From assembly GCA_964403185.1 (NCBI GenBank), contig CAYOFK010000005.1, positions 1 through 37,617 on the forward strand: a stretch of DNA of 37,617 nucleotides, read 5' to 3'. This DNA comes from CAYOFK01 sp964403185 (GTDB lineage: Bacteria > Bacteroidota > Bacteroidia > Bacteroidales > VadinHA17). This document shows positions 19,001 to 25,622 of the stretch, piece after piece; the stretch's first letter is position 1, and every line of letters begins with the position of its first letter. The position numbers and the translations under genes were made by a program. Below the pieces are notes generated by a model. That model was not told the origin of the DNA. It saw nothing but the letters and a program-made list of their open reading frames with translations, and did no database searches.

Positions 19001-19181
19001 TGGTGCAATCCAGGATCTTACACTGGGAATCGTTGGCCGGAACCTGTTCTTTTTTATGAATGACATGCCGAACTTCGATCCTGAATCTACCTTCAGTACC
19101 AGTAACTTCTCACAGGGTGTACTTTGGTATAACCTGCCTACGGCACGCAGTATCGGGTTTAGCCTGAATGTAAGATTCTAA
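16029..19181 (+). CDS. SusC/RagA-family TonB-dependent outer-membrane transporter
   Basis: Outer-membrane glycan importer powered by TonB, working with the SusD-like lipoprotein encoded next. The 1050-aa protein has a signal peptide (about 1-21, ending FAQ), a carboxypeptidase-regulatory-like domain with RTITGTVTSQEDGSSLPGV (about 24-105), the SusC signature LEEVVVTALGISREKKALGY (about 109-128), a plug domain with VRGxxS-like VIIRGNNSLGGNNQPLYIV (about 165-190) and a C-terminal beta-barrel ending in Phe1050 (FSLNVRF). Size and order are normal for the family. It is the first gene after a promoter with good consensus and is followed by SusD after 20 bp. Placement at the 3' end of the locus, after the enzyme genes, is less usual than susCD first. 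Its oligosaccharide ligand is unknown. Confidence 0.95.
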   Translation: MKKRFFIAFMLIFALTGSVFAQQRTITGTVTSQEDGSSLPGVNVVVKGTTIGAITNVNGTYTITVPADAQTLEFSFVGMETQEVTIGSSSSIDVTLAVSSSALEEVVVTALGISREKKALGYAMTEVSGDEISTVKETNVINSLAGRVAGVNITQSSSGPGGGTRVIIRGNNSLGGNNQPLYIVDGIPMDNSGVGGASGGGTGEYNRMDRGTGVSDLNADDIESISVLKGPNAAALYGSRAANGVIYIITKKGKSRPGIGVSFTSNIQFENPMILPKYQNKYGRGSTGLSPNDYPDLSTLKGTSSGWGGELDGSQQMYWVDDPLGSGTATMKAYSAQPDNVKDFFRTGINAVNTLAVEGGNQFINARFSYTNNVANSIMPNSGMKRHNFNLRTFIQPAEFLTVDTKITYFLQDYENRARQGTEGIMSYLFTIPRNTAINDLETYRRLPDYSSNSYRSLGANPYFLLYENTDLDSRNRIMGFVKATVEFSPWLSLFVRAGTDLTTTNVETIDAPGHHFYSQGRMSVSSRKFSETNMDFLLMFNKQVASGFNLGVNLGGNLMQQSSTSIGVSGSRFRIPTKLTVSSLGEFNGSYSPDVQKKIHSLYGNASLSYNNFIYLDVSGRNDWSSTLPENNWSYFYPSVGLSVLLQEFIDPNQGFLNFLKVRANWAQVGSDTGPYQLDVGYSISSASGSYLGLTTLSRPGTLLNVDLKPEITASTEFGFEFRLMDNRIFGDFSYYSIVTTDLIMDVPVSPSTGYSRFRSNVGKVTNKGFEFLVGGTPVMTDDFSWDISVNFSKNKNELVELIEGVDSYTFTTTNSGIVSVRATVKNDSIADSGGYGDIYGTTWQKTDDGRLVVDATGRPTSTGELVKLGNYQPDFLGGMTNTFKYKNITFSFLIDARIGGQLYAGTNASIMGSGVGEETLNRESRTLDAVVNTSGDPDNPTWEANTQEITGQQYFGAISGFAETHVYDQTNIRLRELSLLYRFPKSLFGGAIQDLTLGIVGRNLFFFMNDMPNFDPESTFSTSNFSQGVLWYNLPTARSIGFSLNVRF

Positions 19182-19201
19182 CTATAAAAGGAGAAAAGAT
19201 T

Positions 19202-20929
19202 ATGAAAACAATAAAAATAATTTTTGTTAGCCTGGTGCTTGCCTTTGGATTGTTCTCATGTACAAAGGATTTTGTTGAGATCAACACCAATCCAAACGTG
19301 GTACGTCCTGAGGAGGCCAGTGCGAAGTATTTTATTACCGGTCCTCTGAAGAATCTCTATGGCCCCAACAGGTATCCCTATTGGAGGGCACACCTTATCC
19401 ATACCGACAGATATGCCGGACATGTTACCTTTGGATTCCATGGCTCCTGGTGGAACGATGGATTGGGGTACACTTACAGCGTATCCTACACCAATGCCAG
19501 CTGGGGCTGGCTGGAAGGACATCTTGGAGGATTGGATAACTTTATGATGTTAACCCAAACAGGTGGTGATTTTGAAAATGAATTCATGTTTGCTGTGGCG
19601 AAGATCATGAAAGGGCTCTATTACCAAATGTTTACAGATGTTTTTGGCATGGTCCCCTACTCACAGGCAGCGGATCCAAATATCCAATTGCCTGTATTTG
19701 ATGCCCAGAAAGACATCTATAAGGGGATCATTACCGATCTGAATACAGCCATGACAATCATTGGGGATGCTCCAACTACAGGGGATGGCGTTGATGACCT
19801 TGGTGAGAACGACATTTATTGCGGTGGCGATCTGCAGAAATGGAAAGCAATGGCCAATACTCTCAAGCTCAGAATTGCCATACGGGCCTATGGCGCCGAT
19901 GGCGGCTCTGAAGATGCATTCTTCGGAGGAGCCATAACAGACGCCCTGGCCGGTCCGCTGTTGACTGAAAATGTAACCATGAAAAAGGATAATGAGATCT
20001 CTCAGTGGAATTCTGCATGCTACGGTGATGTCTGGTATAACTTCGGCCTGGGATCTAACTGGAAAATGGGCATGTCTCTGATAAAAAGAATGCTTGAAAC
20101 CAGCGATCCGCGTTTAGACAAATATGCCAAGAAGATCACAGGCGGCCGGTTTGTATTCAAGCGTCCGGATGCTGCCAATGACCAGGATGGTTCGGATAAT
20201 TTCCAGGAACGGACCACCTTTGTGGCCAGCGCAGTCAATATGCAGCTTGAACTGCAGGGTGCCGATACATCAGCCACCTTTACCTATACGGTTGGTACGG
20301 ATCCTTCAACTGATCCCGACAGTGTGGTATTTGATATTCCTGCTGGATTTTATGTCGGGCAACCTACCCGTTGCAATGGTTTTGTAAAAAAATACCTGCG
20401 CAATGAGTTTCTGAGTGATCCGGCTGAACCCATCATTCAAAGGAAGAACCGGGGCGCTCCGATCAAGGAAGAACTGATCATGAGTGCTGCCGAAGCTTAT
20501 TTCTTACAGGCACAGGCAGCCTTGCTGGGATTTGGATCAGGCGATTCAAAAACCCTCTATGAGCAGGGTGTGACGGAAGCCATGTCGTACTGGAAAGTTT
20601 CCGGAGGCGATGCAGCTTCCTGGATCATAGCCAACTCAACCGGTGTTCCAACCCAGGAAGACGTGGCCACACAACGCTGGATGGCTTTGCTTACCGATGG
20701 TTTTGAAGCATGGTCCGTGGTTCGGAAAAGCGGCTTTCCTTCGGAACTTGCCAATGGTGTTTCCAACCTGAAACTATATGAACTTGGAACCGCTGAGTTG
20801 AATGGCACGTATCCGCAGCGCCTGCGTTATGGAACCGGAGTTCAGAGTAATAACGGTGCCAATTATCAGGCAGCCATTGCGGCCCAGGGTGGCGACCATC
20901 AGGCTACCAAACTGTGGTGGGCCAAGTAA
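19202..20929 (+). CDS. SusD/RagB-family surface glycan-binding lipoprotein
   Basis: Surface lipoprotein that caps the SusC barrel and binds oligosaccharides. The signal peptide ends in a lipobox at Cys20 (LFSCTKDFVEINTNPN, typical of the family). The alpha-helical TPR-like body includes KWKAMANTLKLRIAIRA, and the C-terminal part has the family's SAAEAYFLQAQAALLGFG and RWMALLTDGFEAWSVVRKSGFP blocks. Length 575 aa fits the SusD-like_2 type. AAGGAG (19188-19193) precedes the ATG by a short spacer, one of the few clear Shine-Dalgarno sites in the window. It lies 20 bp after susC and is followed directly by a strong terminator. No SusE/F-like proteins follow. Confidence 0.93.
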   Translation: MKTIKIIFVSLVLAFGLFSCTKDFVEINTNPNVVRPEEASAKYFITGPLKNLYGPNRYPYWRAHLIHTDRYAGHVTFGFHGSWWNDGLGYTYSVSYTNASWGWLEGHLGGLDNFMMLTQTGGDFENEFMFAVAKIMKGLYYQMFTDVFGMVPYSQAADPNIQLPVFDAQKDIYKGIITDLNTAMTIIGDAPTTGDGVDDLGENDIYCGGDLQKWKAMANTLKLRIAIRAYGADGGSEDAFFGGAITDALAGPLLTENVTMKKDNEISQWNSACYGDVWYNFGLGSNWKMGMSLIKRMLETSDPRLDKYAKKITGGRFVFKRPDAANDQDGSDNFQERTTFVASAVNMQLELQGADTSATFTYTVGTDPSTDPDSVVFDIPAGFYVGQPTRCNGFVKKYLRNEFLSDPAEPIIQRKNRGAPIKEELIMSAAEAYFLQAQAALLGFGSGDSKTLYEQGVTEAMSYWKVSGGDAASWIIANSTGVPTQEDVATQRWMALLTDGFEAWSVVRKSGFPSELANGVSNLKLYELGTAELNGTYPQRLRYGTGVQSNNGANYQAAIAAQGGDHQATKLWWAK

Positions 20930-20946
20930 TATCATTAACTCTATAT

Positions 20947-20978
20947 AAAAAAAACCGTCCTCAGGGACGGTTTTTTTT
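20947..20978 (+). terminator. Intrinsic terminator after susD
   Basis: Stem ccgtcc (20955-20960) / ggacgg (20965-20970) with a 4-nt loop, flanked by eight A (20947-20954) and eight T (20971-20978). The A/T tracts extend the stem and make it usable on both strands. It ends the polysaccharide locus 17 bp after the susD stop. Confidence 0.9.
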
Positions 20979-20987
20979 GTGAAAAGC

Positions 20988-21018
20988 CCGGTCTGCCCGC
21001 TGGCAGCGGTCCGACCGG
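20988..21018. repeat. Nested palindrome after terminator
   Basis: Outer arms ccggtc (20988-20993) and gaccgg (21013-21018) enclose ctgcc (20993-20997) and ggcag (21002-21006). It has no T-run and is best seen as part of the intergenic repeat cluster between susD and the permease gene. Confidence 0.45.
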
Positions 21019-21061
21019 TTCCTGGGTTGGAATAATGGAATAGTAGAACGATGCGGGCATC

Positions 21062-21096
21062 GACCTTCCAGCGTCCCGAAGGGTCCTGGAAGAGTC
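21062..21096 (+). repeat. Palindromic core element, copy D
   Basis: The core reads gaccttccagcgtcccgaa then gggtcctggaagagtc, the best-paired member of the family (arms gaccttccag and ctggaag plus partial inner pairing). It is preceded by ggaataatggaatagtagaa (21030-21049), as in copy B, and followed by the 8-bp tandem tract. Confidence 0.65.
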
Positions 21097-21111
21097 GGTC
21101 AAGGAAAGGTT

Positions 21112-21143
21112 AGTCGAAGAGTCGAAAAGTCGAAAGGTCAAAG
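21112..21143. repeat. 8-bp tandem repeat tract
   Basis: Four units in register: agtcgaag, agtcgaaa, agtcgaaa, ggtcaaag. Two units of the same kind occur at 6793-6808 (agtcgaaa, agtcaaaa), and an inverted version lies near 15455-15469. All are intergenic. Confidence 0.6.
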
Positions 21144-21242
21144 AGTGAGTCGTGAATCGTGAATCTGAAGTCCGGATATGGAAGTTAAAGAGTGCTAAAG
21201 TTTTAAAGATGGTTTGAAGCCTTTAACCTTTCTGCTTCCTGC

Positions 21243-23672
21243 TTACTCATACCTGATGGCATCCGCGGGATTCAAAGAAGCAGCCCTGATAGCGTGGAAA
21301 CTAATCGTGATCATGGCTATTACCAGTGCAATCAGACCGGCAAAAACAAAGATCAACGGATCGATCTTTGTTTTGTAGGCAAAGTTCATCAGCCATTGAC
21401 TCATAAAAATGAAGGCCACAGGTACGGCAATAATAAAAGCAATGGCAACCAGTCTGGCGAAATCTGAAGACAGCAAGCGCACAATCCCGGGAATGCTTGC
21501 ACCCATAATCTTTCGTATGCCAATCTCTTTGGTACGTTTGGTGGCAGTGTGAGCCGCCAAGCCAAATAAACCCACGCAGGCTATCAGAATGGCAAGCAGG
21601 GTAAAAATGCTGAAGATCTTTGTGGAAACTTCTTCGTTCTTGTACATGGCAAGAATATCATCCCTGAGGAATTTATATGAAAAAGGTATGTCCGGGACAA
21701 ACTCAAGCCACTTATCTTCAATGTCGGCAATGGTCGCTGCCTGTTCCTGGTCGCTGATCTTTACATTTAGCAACCCGATAAAAGGGAAGGGACCATGGTC
21801 ATTCCAAAAAACAAAGGATTTTATATCAGTATGCATGGAGTTATAATTAAAATCTTTGACAACACCAACCACAGTAAACAATATGGTGGGATTGTCTCCA
21901 TCTCCCGGACTGTATAATTTGGTTCCTACAGGATGTGTCAGTTTGAATTCCCTGACGGCAGATTCGTTGATGATCAGGCTGAGGGAATCACTCAGTTCTT
22001 TTGAGAAATTGCGGCCATCCACCATCTTCAATTGATGGGTTTTAACAAAATCATGATCAATGGTCATGCCCCTGGAGGTCATTACCTCCGATTGTTTTTC
22101 ATCGGTCTGAAAGAAGATCCCGGGATAATACCCACCGGAGATCTCTGCACTTGAACCTGCTGCAGCAATGATGTTTGGATCCTTTAAAAGTTCCTGCTTG
22201 AAGGCTTCCATTCGCTCCTGAAGCACACCGGTTCTCTGAACGATCACGATATTTTCTTTGTCAAATCCCATATCGGTATTCCTGAAGAAATGCATTTGCC
22301 TGATAACCAGAATTGTAACTGCAATGAGTACAATAGAGATCCAGAATTGAAATACCACAAGGGAGTTTCTCAGAAAAGTTCCTTTACCTGATATTGAAAA
22401 CTTCCCCTTTATGACAAGGGCAGGCCTGAATGCTGATAGAACAAAAGCAGGATAGCTTCCGGCAAGGACGCCAATGATGATGCCTATTGTCAGTAATACC
22501 GGCAGTGTGAACCAATTATCAAAATATCCGATTCTCAGGATTTTCCCAGTCAGCAGGTTAAATGATGGAAGAAACAATTCAACGATCACTACTGCAATGG
22601 CCATGCTTACAAAAGTTATGATTACTGATTCAAGAAGAAACTGTGAGATCAGTTGGCTCTTCTGTGATCCGACCACCTTGCGCATGCCAACTTCCCGGGC
22701 GCGGCCCATGGACTTTGCAGTGCTGAGATTCATAAAATTGATGCTGGCAATAACCACCAGGAACAAAGCTATCCCGGCAAGAATATATACGTAGGATATG
22801 TCTCCGTTTGGCCGGATCTCACTTTCAAGATGAGAATTCAGATGGATGGAAGTAAGTGGTTGAAGGTAGTAGTGGTATCCGTTACCGGCCTGGGTATAAT
22901 CCTTAAAACTCAGACCCAACCGGGTCTCGATCTGTCCGGCGGCATATTTTTCAACAAAAGCCGGCAGTTTTGCTTCAATGGTGCCGGGTTTGATACCTTC
23001 AACAAGTTTTATATAGGTAAATACTGAAAAACTGATGTAGTTTGGTGCCTGGTCCAGGCCTGTTGCAGAGATGCTCCCTATGATATCAAATTTCATGTGT
23101 GAGTTTTCCGGTATGTCCCGGAACACACCGGTAACCACAAGTTCCAGTTGGTTGCCGGGTATGATTAAATTTTTTCCAAGTGGATCGTCATCCCCAAAGT
23201 ACTTTCTGGCTGTGGATTCTGATAATGCTATACCGTTTGGAACGGCCAATATCCTGGAGGGATCTCCGGAAAGGATGGGTATATTAAAAAATTCAAAGAA
23301 CGTGGAATCTGCAAATGCGGCATGATTCTCACTGAAGGTTTGATCCTCATAATTCACAATGAATTCATCACCCACCTTCAAAGCCCTGGTAAATGAGGTG
23401 ATTCCAGGAAAATCATCCGCCATTGAGCTTCCGATCGAGTATGGAATAATGGCATAGGAAACAATGTTTTCAGGATAGATCCGGTCCAGGACCACCCTGT
23501 GGATCCGCTCCTTGTCCTTTACAAACTGGTCGAAGGAAAGGTCGTCCTGCAAACTTAATATGATCAGGAAAGAACAGGCGATGCCTATGGAAAGTCCCAG
23601 TATGTTAATGATTGAAAAAAGCTTATTCCGGAGAATATTCCGGATGGCAGTTTTGAAATAACTTTTCAGCAT
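21243..23672 (-). CDS. MacB/FtsX-type ABC transporter permease
   Basis: Inner-membrane permease of the MacB_PCD/FtsX family, 809 aa, built as two repeats: a membrane helix (about 17-40), a periplasmic core domain, three FtsX helices with RAREVGMRKVVGSQ, then a second unit with another periplasmic domain and three helices with RTKEIGIRKIMGAS. This full-length duplicated form is common in Bacteroidota and is thought to act in mechanotransmission or export of peptides or lipoproteins, powered by a separate MacB-like ATPase. No ATPase or membrane-fusion gene is next to it, so its partner must be elsewhere. It lies 3 bp after the small GRAM-like gene, suggesting co-transcription. Substrate unknown. 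Confidence 0.9.
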   Translation of the reverse strand: MLKSYFKTAIRNILRNKLFSIINILGLSIGIACSFLIILSLQDDLSFDQFVKDKERIHRVVLDRIYPENIVSYAIIPYSIGSSMADDFPGITSFTRALKVGDEFIVNYEDQTFSENHAAFADSTFFEFFNIPILSGDPSRILAVPNGIALSESTARKYFGDDDPLGKNLIIPGNQLELVVTGVFRDIPENSHMKFDIIGSISATGLDQAPNYISFSVFTYIKLVEGIKPGTIEAKLPAFVEKYAAGQIETRLGLSFKDYTQAGNGYHYYLQPLTSIHLNSHLESEIRPNGDISYVYILAGIALFLVVIASINFMNLSTAKSMGRAREVGMRKVVGSQKSQLISQFLLESVIITFVSMAIAVVIVELFLPSFNLLTGKILRIGYFDNWFTLPVLLTIGIIIGVLAGSYPAFVLSAFRPALVIKGKFSISGKGTFLRNSLVVFQFWISIVLIAVTILVIRQMHFFRNTDMGFDKENIVIVQRTGVLQERMEAFKQELLKDPNIIAAAGSSAEISGGYYPGIFFQTDEKQSEVMTSRGMTIDHDFVKTHQLKMVDGRNFSKELSDSLSLIINESAVREFKLTHPVGTKLYSPGDGDNPTILFTVVGVVKDFNYNSMHTDIKSFVFWNDHGPFPFIGLLNVKISDQEQAATIADIEDKWLEFVPDIPFSYKFLRDDILAMYKNEEVSTKIFSIFTLLAILIACVGLFGLAAHTATKRTKEIGIRKIMGASIPGIVRLLSSDFARLVAIAFIIAVPVAFIFMSQWLMNFAYKTKIDPLIFVFAGLIALVIAMITISFHAIRAASLNPADAIRYE

Positions 23673-23675
23673 TAA

Positions 23676-23984
23676 CTAATACATTTTATTAATGCTGCGA
23701 CCCCAGTCATCCCTGTTTTTCATGGTGAATTGAAGTTCACCCGAATCACGGGTAACCACAGTAATGCCTTTTGGTGACAACAGACCTTTGCTGAAGTAAA
23801 AGATCTCCTTGATCTGGTTGAAAAGAATCTCACTGTTGTATTTATGGTCTTCTAAACTTAAAGGTTTGAAATATATGCGTTGATTTGTAAGTATGAGTTT
23901 GCCGTTAATCTTCCCTTTACTATTAAGCTGGTTTGAATCAGTGGCCTTAATGACCACTTCATTTTCTTTAAGATCTACTTTCAT
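23676..23984 (-). CDS. Small GRAM/bacterial-PH-like protein
   Basis: Cytoplasmic 102-aa protein without a signal peptide or membrane helix. The pattern GKLILTNQRIYFKPL (about 29-43) followed by FNQIKEIFYF and GITVVTRDSGELQFTM is typical of GRAM or bacterial PH-like domains, which fold as small beta-barrels and bind lipids or proteins. It is upstream of, and nearly touching, the MacB/FtsX-type permease, so the pair is probably one operon; a lipid-sensing or regulatory role for the permease would be speculation. The other side is a divergent gap of 140 bp to the ProX gene. Confidence 0.7.
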   Translation of the reverse strand: MKVDLKENEVVIKATDSNQLNSKGKINGKLILTNQRIYFKPLSLEDHKYNSEILFNQIKEIFYFSKGLLSPKGITVVTRDSGELQFTMKNRDDWGRSINKMY

Positions 23985-24048
23985 CTGTTTATTTTGATAT
24001 TTATGATTTAACTAAATTTGTCAGATCCGGATATCCAGACAGATTCTA

Positions 24049-24056
24049 CAAATATA
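24049..24056 (-). promoter_or_regulatory. Candidate -7 box for the GRAM-like/permease operon
   Basis: On the minus strand TATATTTG matches TAnnTTTG. It lies about 65 bp before the GRAM-like start. No matching TTTG is found 19-20 bp upstream, so confidence is limited. Confidence 0.35.
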
Positions 24057-24124
24057 TGACGTGCAAATTATGTTTTCGTTGCAGGAATACACAAGATTTT
24101 CACACTTTTTAACAAATATTTAAC

Positions 24125-24616
24125 ATGCAGGGACAACCGGAACTCTACGAGATACTGAAAAAACTTAACATTACTTTCAGCTATTATCCACATCCTCCGG
24201 TACCCACAGTGGAAGAAGCCATGAAGTATTGGAAGGGCATGGAAGCCACAAAATGTAAAAACCTGTTTTTCAGAAATCATAAGGGAAACAGACATTACCT
24301 GGTAATCCTTGAACATCGTAAAGATCTGGTCATTAAAGACCTTGAAAAACGCCTTAAACAAGGGAAGATCAGTTTCGCTTCTGAAAAACGGCTGGATAAA
24401 TTCCTGGGTTTAACCCCTGGCTCAGTCACTCCCTTCGGTCTGATCAACGATCATGAAAACCATGTCCATGTATTTCTGGATGAGGCCCTTAATGAAAGCA
24501 GGCTCATTAGTTTTCATCCCAACATCAACACCGCTTCGCTGGTGATCAGCTTTGGTGATTTTATGAAGTATCTGGATTGGACCGGGAATGCTTATGAATT
24601 CGTGAAATTGTATTAG
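24125..24616 (+). CDS. proX: Prolyl-tRNA editing protein (YbaK/ProX type)
   Basis: Free-standing trans-editing deacylase of the YbaK/EbsC/ProX family, which hydrolyses mischarged Ala-tRNA(Pro) (or Cys-tRNA(Pro) in YbaK members) in the cytoplasm. The 163-aa length matches the PrdX-type stand-alone domain. Visible family features are the HPPVPTVEEA start, the ATKCKNLFFRN motif with the conserved lysines (about 63-73), GKISFASEKRLDKFLGLTPGSVTPFGLIND (about 98-127; given as span with key GLTPGSVTPFGL) and the HPNINTASL block. It is transcribed alone, divergent from the GRAM-like gene and followed by a 500-bp repeat-rich gap. ProX versus YbaK specificity is inferred from the PFGL motif and length. 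Confidence 0.88.
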   Translation: MQGQPELYEILKKLNITFSYYPHPPVPTVEEAMKYWKGMEATKCKNLFFRNHKGNRHYLVILEHRKDLVIKDLEKRLKQGKISFASEKRLDKFLGLTPGSVTPFGLINDHENHVHVFLDEALNESRLISFHPNINTASLVISFGDFMKYLDWTGNAYEFVKLY

Positions 24617-24733
24617 GGGAAAGTTTATATGTTAGGGGTTGTGGGTTACGGGTTCCCGGTCTGTATCAAAAGGTATTTTCCGTTAAAGAAACAAGTTATC
24701 AGGCTTTTTATAACCGCCATGCAGTTGGCCCTT

Positions 24734-24818
24734 TTCTACCAATGTTCAGCCCCGCCGGGGCCTTTGATTTTCAGCTCAGTAGATAATGCCACTCCAGCGG
24801 AGTGGAACATTGGTAGAA
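24734..24818. repeat. Compound palindrome (three-way-junction type)
   Basis: Perfect 13-bp outer arms ttctaccaatgtt (24734-24746) and aacattggtagaa (24806-24818) enclose two further hairpins: gcccc-gcc-ggggc (24749-24761) and ccactcc-agc-ggagtgg (24789-24805). The second abuts the outer arm, so the folded form is a cloverleaf-like junction. It resembles a REP/BIME-type mobile repeat. Confidence 0.75.
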
Positions 24819-25018
24819 CCGACAAGTAGAATTAATATCGCTCCGTAGGTGCGAAACTCAACAGGCATGAAGCTTATTTCACTCTGCAGAGTCTGTCAAT
24901 AGCGCATTAAGTAAAAAGGGGAACAAGAAAGGAGATGGTAATCGTTGTTTTGAGATAATCTCATCTAAAACCGCCTGGCGGTTGAGTTCATCTTCAGTAT
25001 ATAATAACAAATGTAGCC

Positions 25019-25035
25019 ACTTTTGAGACAGCCCC
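25019..25035 (+). repeat. 17-bp repeat, copy 2
   Basis: Exact second copy of acttttgagacagcccc at 36-52. It stands in the repeat-rich gap upstream of ribH's 3' end. Confidence 0.6.
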
Positions 25036-25077
25036 GTATTAACAACATCTTAAATTCCAAAAAACGATGCTGGCATA

Positions 25078-25113
25078 GACCTTCCAGCCATGCCTGCCGG
25101 CCAGGCAGTAGAC
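25078..25113. repeat. Palindromic core element, divergent copy E
   Basis: It starts with gaccttccag like copies C and D and is preceded by acgatgctggcat, close to acgatgcgggcat before copy D. The second half is replaced by a different palindrome, tgcctgccggccaggca (25091-25107). It lies directly against the 3' end of ribH. Confidence 0.45.
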
Positions 25114-25116
25114 TGA

Positions 25117-25614
25117 TCATTTATCCTCCTTTCTTCTCCGGGCATAGGCCATCTTAATGGCTGTAATGGCAGCTTCATCCCCCTTATTTCCGTATTTTCC
25201 ACCGGCACGTTCCAGGGCTTGATCCATATTTTCTGTAGTTAACAGGCCGAAAATAAAAGGAACTTCATGAGTTACATTTAATGCAGTAATGCCCTGAGTA
25301 ACGCTTTGACAAACATAATCAAAATGGGGTGTTTCTCCCCGAATGACACATCCCAGGCAAATGACGGCATCCAGGTTTCCTTTTTCAGCAAGGACCCGGG
25401 CTCCATAGGTGAGTTCAAAGCTGCCGGGCACATGCATGACCTCTGTCCGGCCCCTGGGAGTGCCATGTAACTGAAGTGTATTCAGGGCTCCTTCAAGAAG
25501 CCTGTGTGTAATTTGCTTATTCCAATCGGCTATAACGATGCCAACCCTCATTCCGGAAGCATCGGGAATACTTTCAGGATCGTAATCTGAGAGATTTTGT
25601 AATGAGGTACCCAT
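25117..25614 (-). CDS. ribH: 6,7-dimethyl-8-ribityllumazine synthase
   Basis: Penultimate enzyme of riboflavin synthesis: condenses 5-amino-6-ribitylaminouracil with 3,4-dihydroxy-2-butanone 4-phosphate, usually as a 60-mer or pentamer in the cytoplasm. All family motifs are intact: ADWN (29-32), HVPGSFEL (61-68), GCVIRGETPHFDYV (88-101, catalytic His97), FGLLTTEN and QALERAGGKYGNKGDEAA. The N-terminus carries about 20 extra residues before the core, as in many Bacteroidota versions. It lies 8 bp downstream of the TPR gene on the same strand, so they are probably co-transcribed; no other rib genes are nearby. No FMN riboswitch was noticed upstream. Confidence 0.96.
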   Translation of the reverse strand: MGTSLQNLSDYDPESIPDASGMRVGIVIADWNKQITHRLLEGALNTLQLHGTPRGRTEVMHVPGSFELTYGARVLAEKGNLDAVICLGCVIRGETPHFDYVCQSVTQGITALNVTHEVPFIFGLLTTENMDQALERAGGKYGNKGDEAAITAIKMAYARRRKEDK

Positions 25615-25622
25615 GGCGTTGA

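Larger units (their letters stand above)
24617..25116. other. 500-bp repeat-rich gap without a supported gene
   Basis: It holds a compound palindrome (24734-24818), a tcgctcc/ggtgcga hairpin (24838-24854, one mismatch), the perfect palindrome actctgcagagt (24881-24892), aaccgcc-t-ggcggtt (24969-24983), the 17-bp repeat (25019-25035) and a divergent copy of the palindromic core (25078-25113). The 66-codon ORF at 24629 consists of this repeat material. No transposase is seen. Confidence 0.6.

Noticed and set aside
24629..24829. 66-codon ORF after proX
   Set aside because: It runs through the compound palindrome; no similarity to a protein family is apparent and the repeat explains the open frame.
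24617..25116. CRISPR array or insertion-sequence remnant
   Set aside because: No evenly spaced identical repeats, no cas genes and no transposase fragment; only assorted palindromes.
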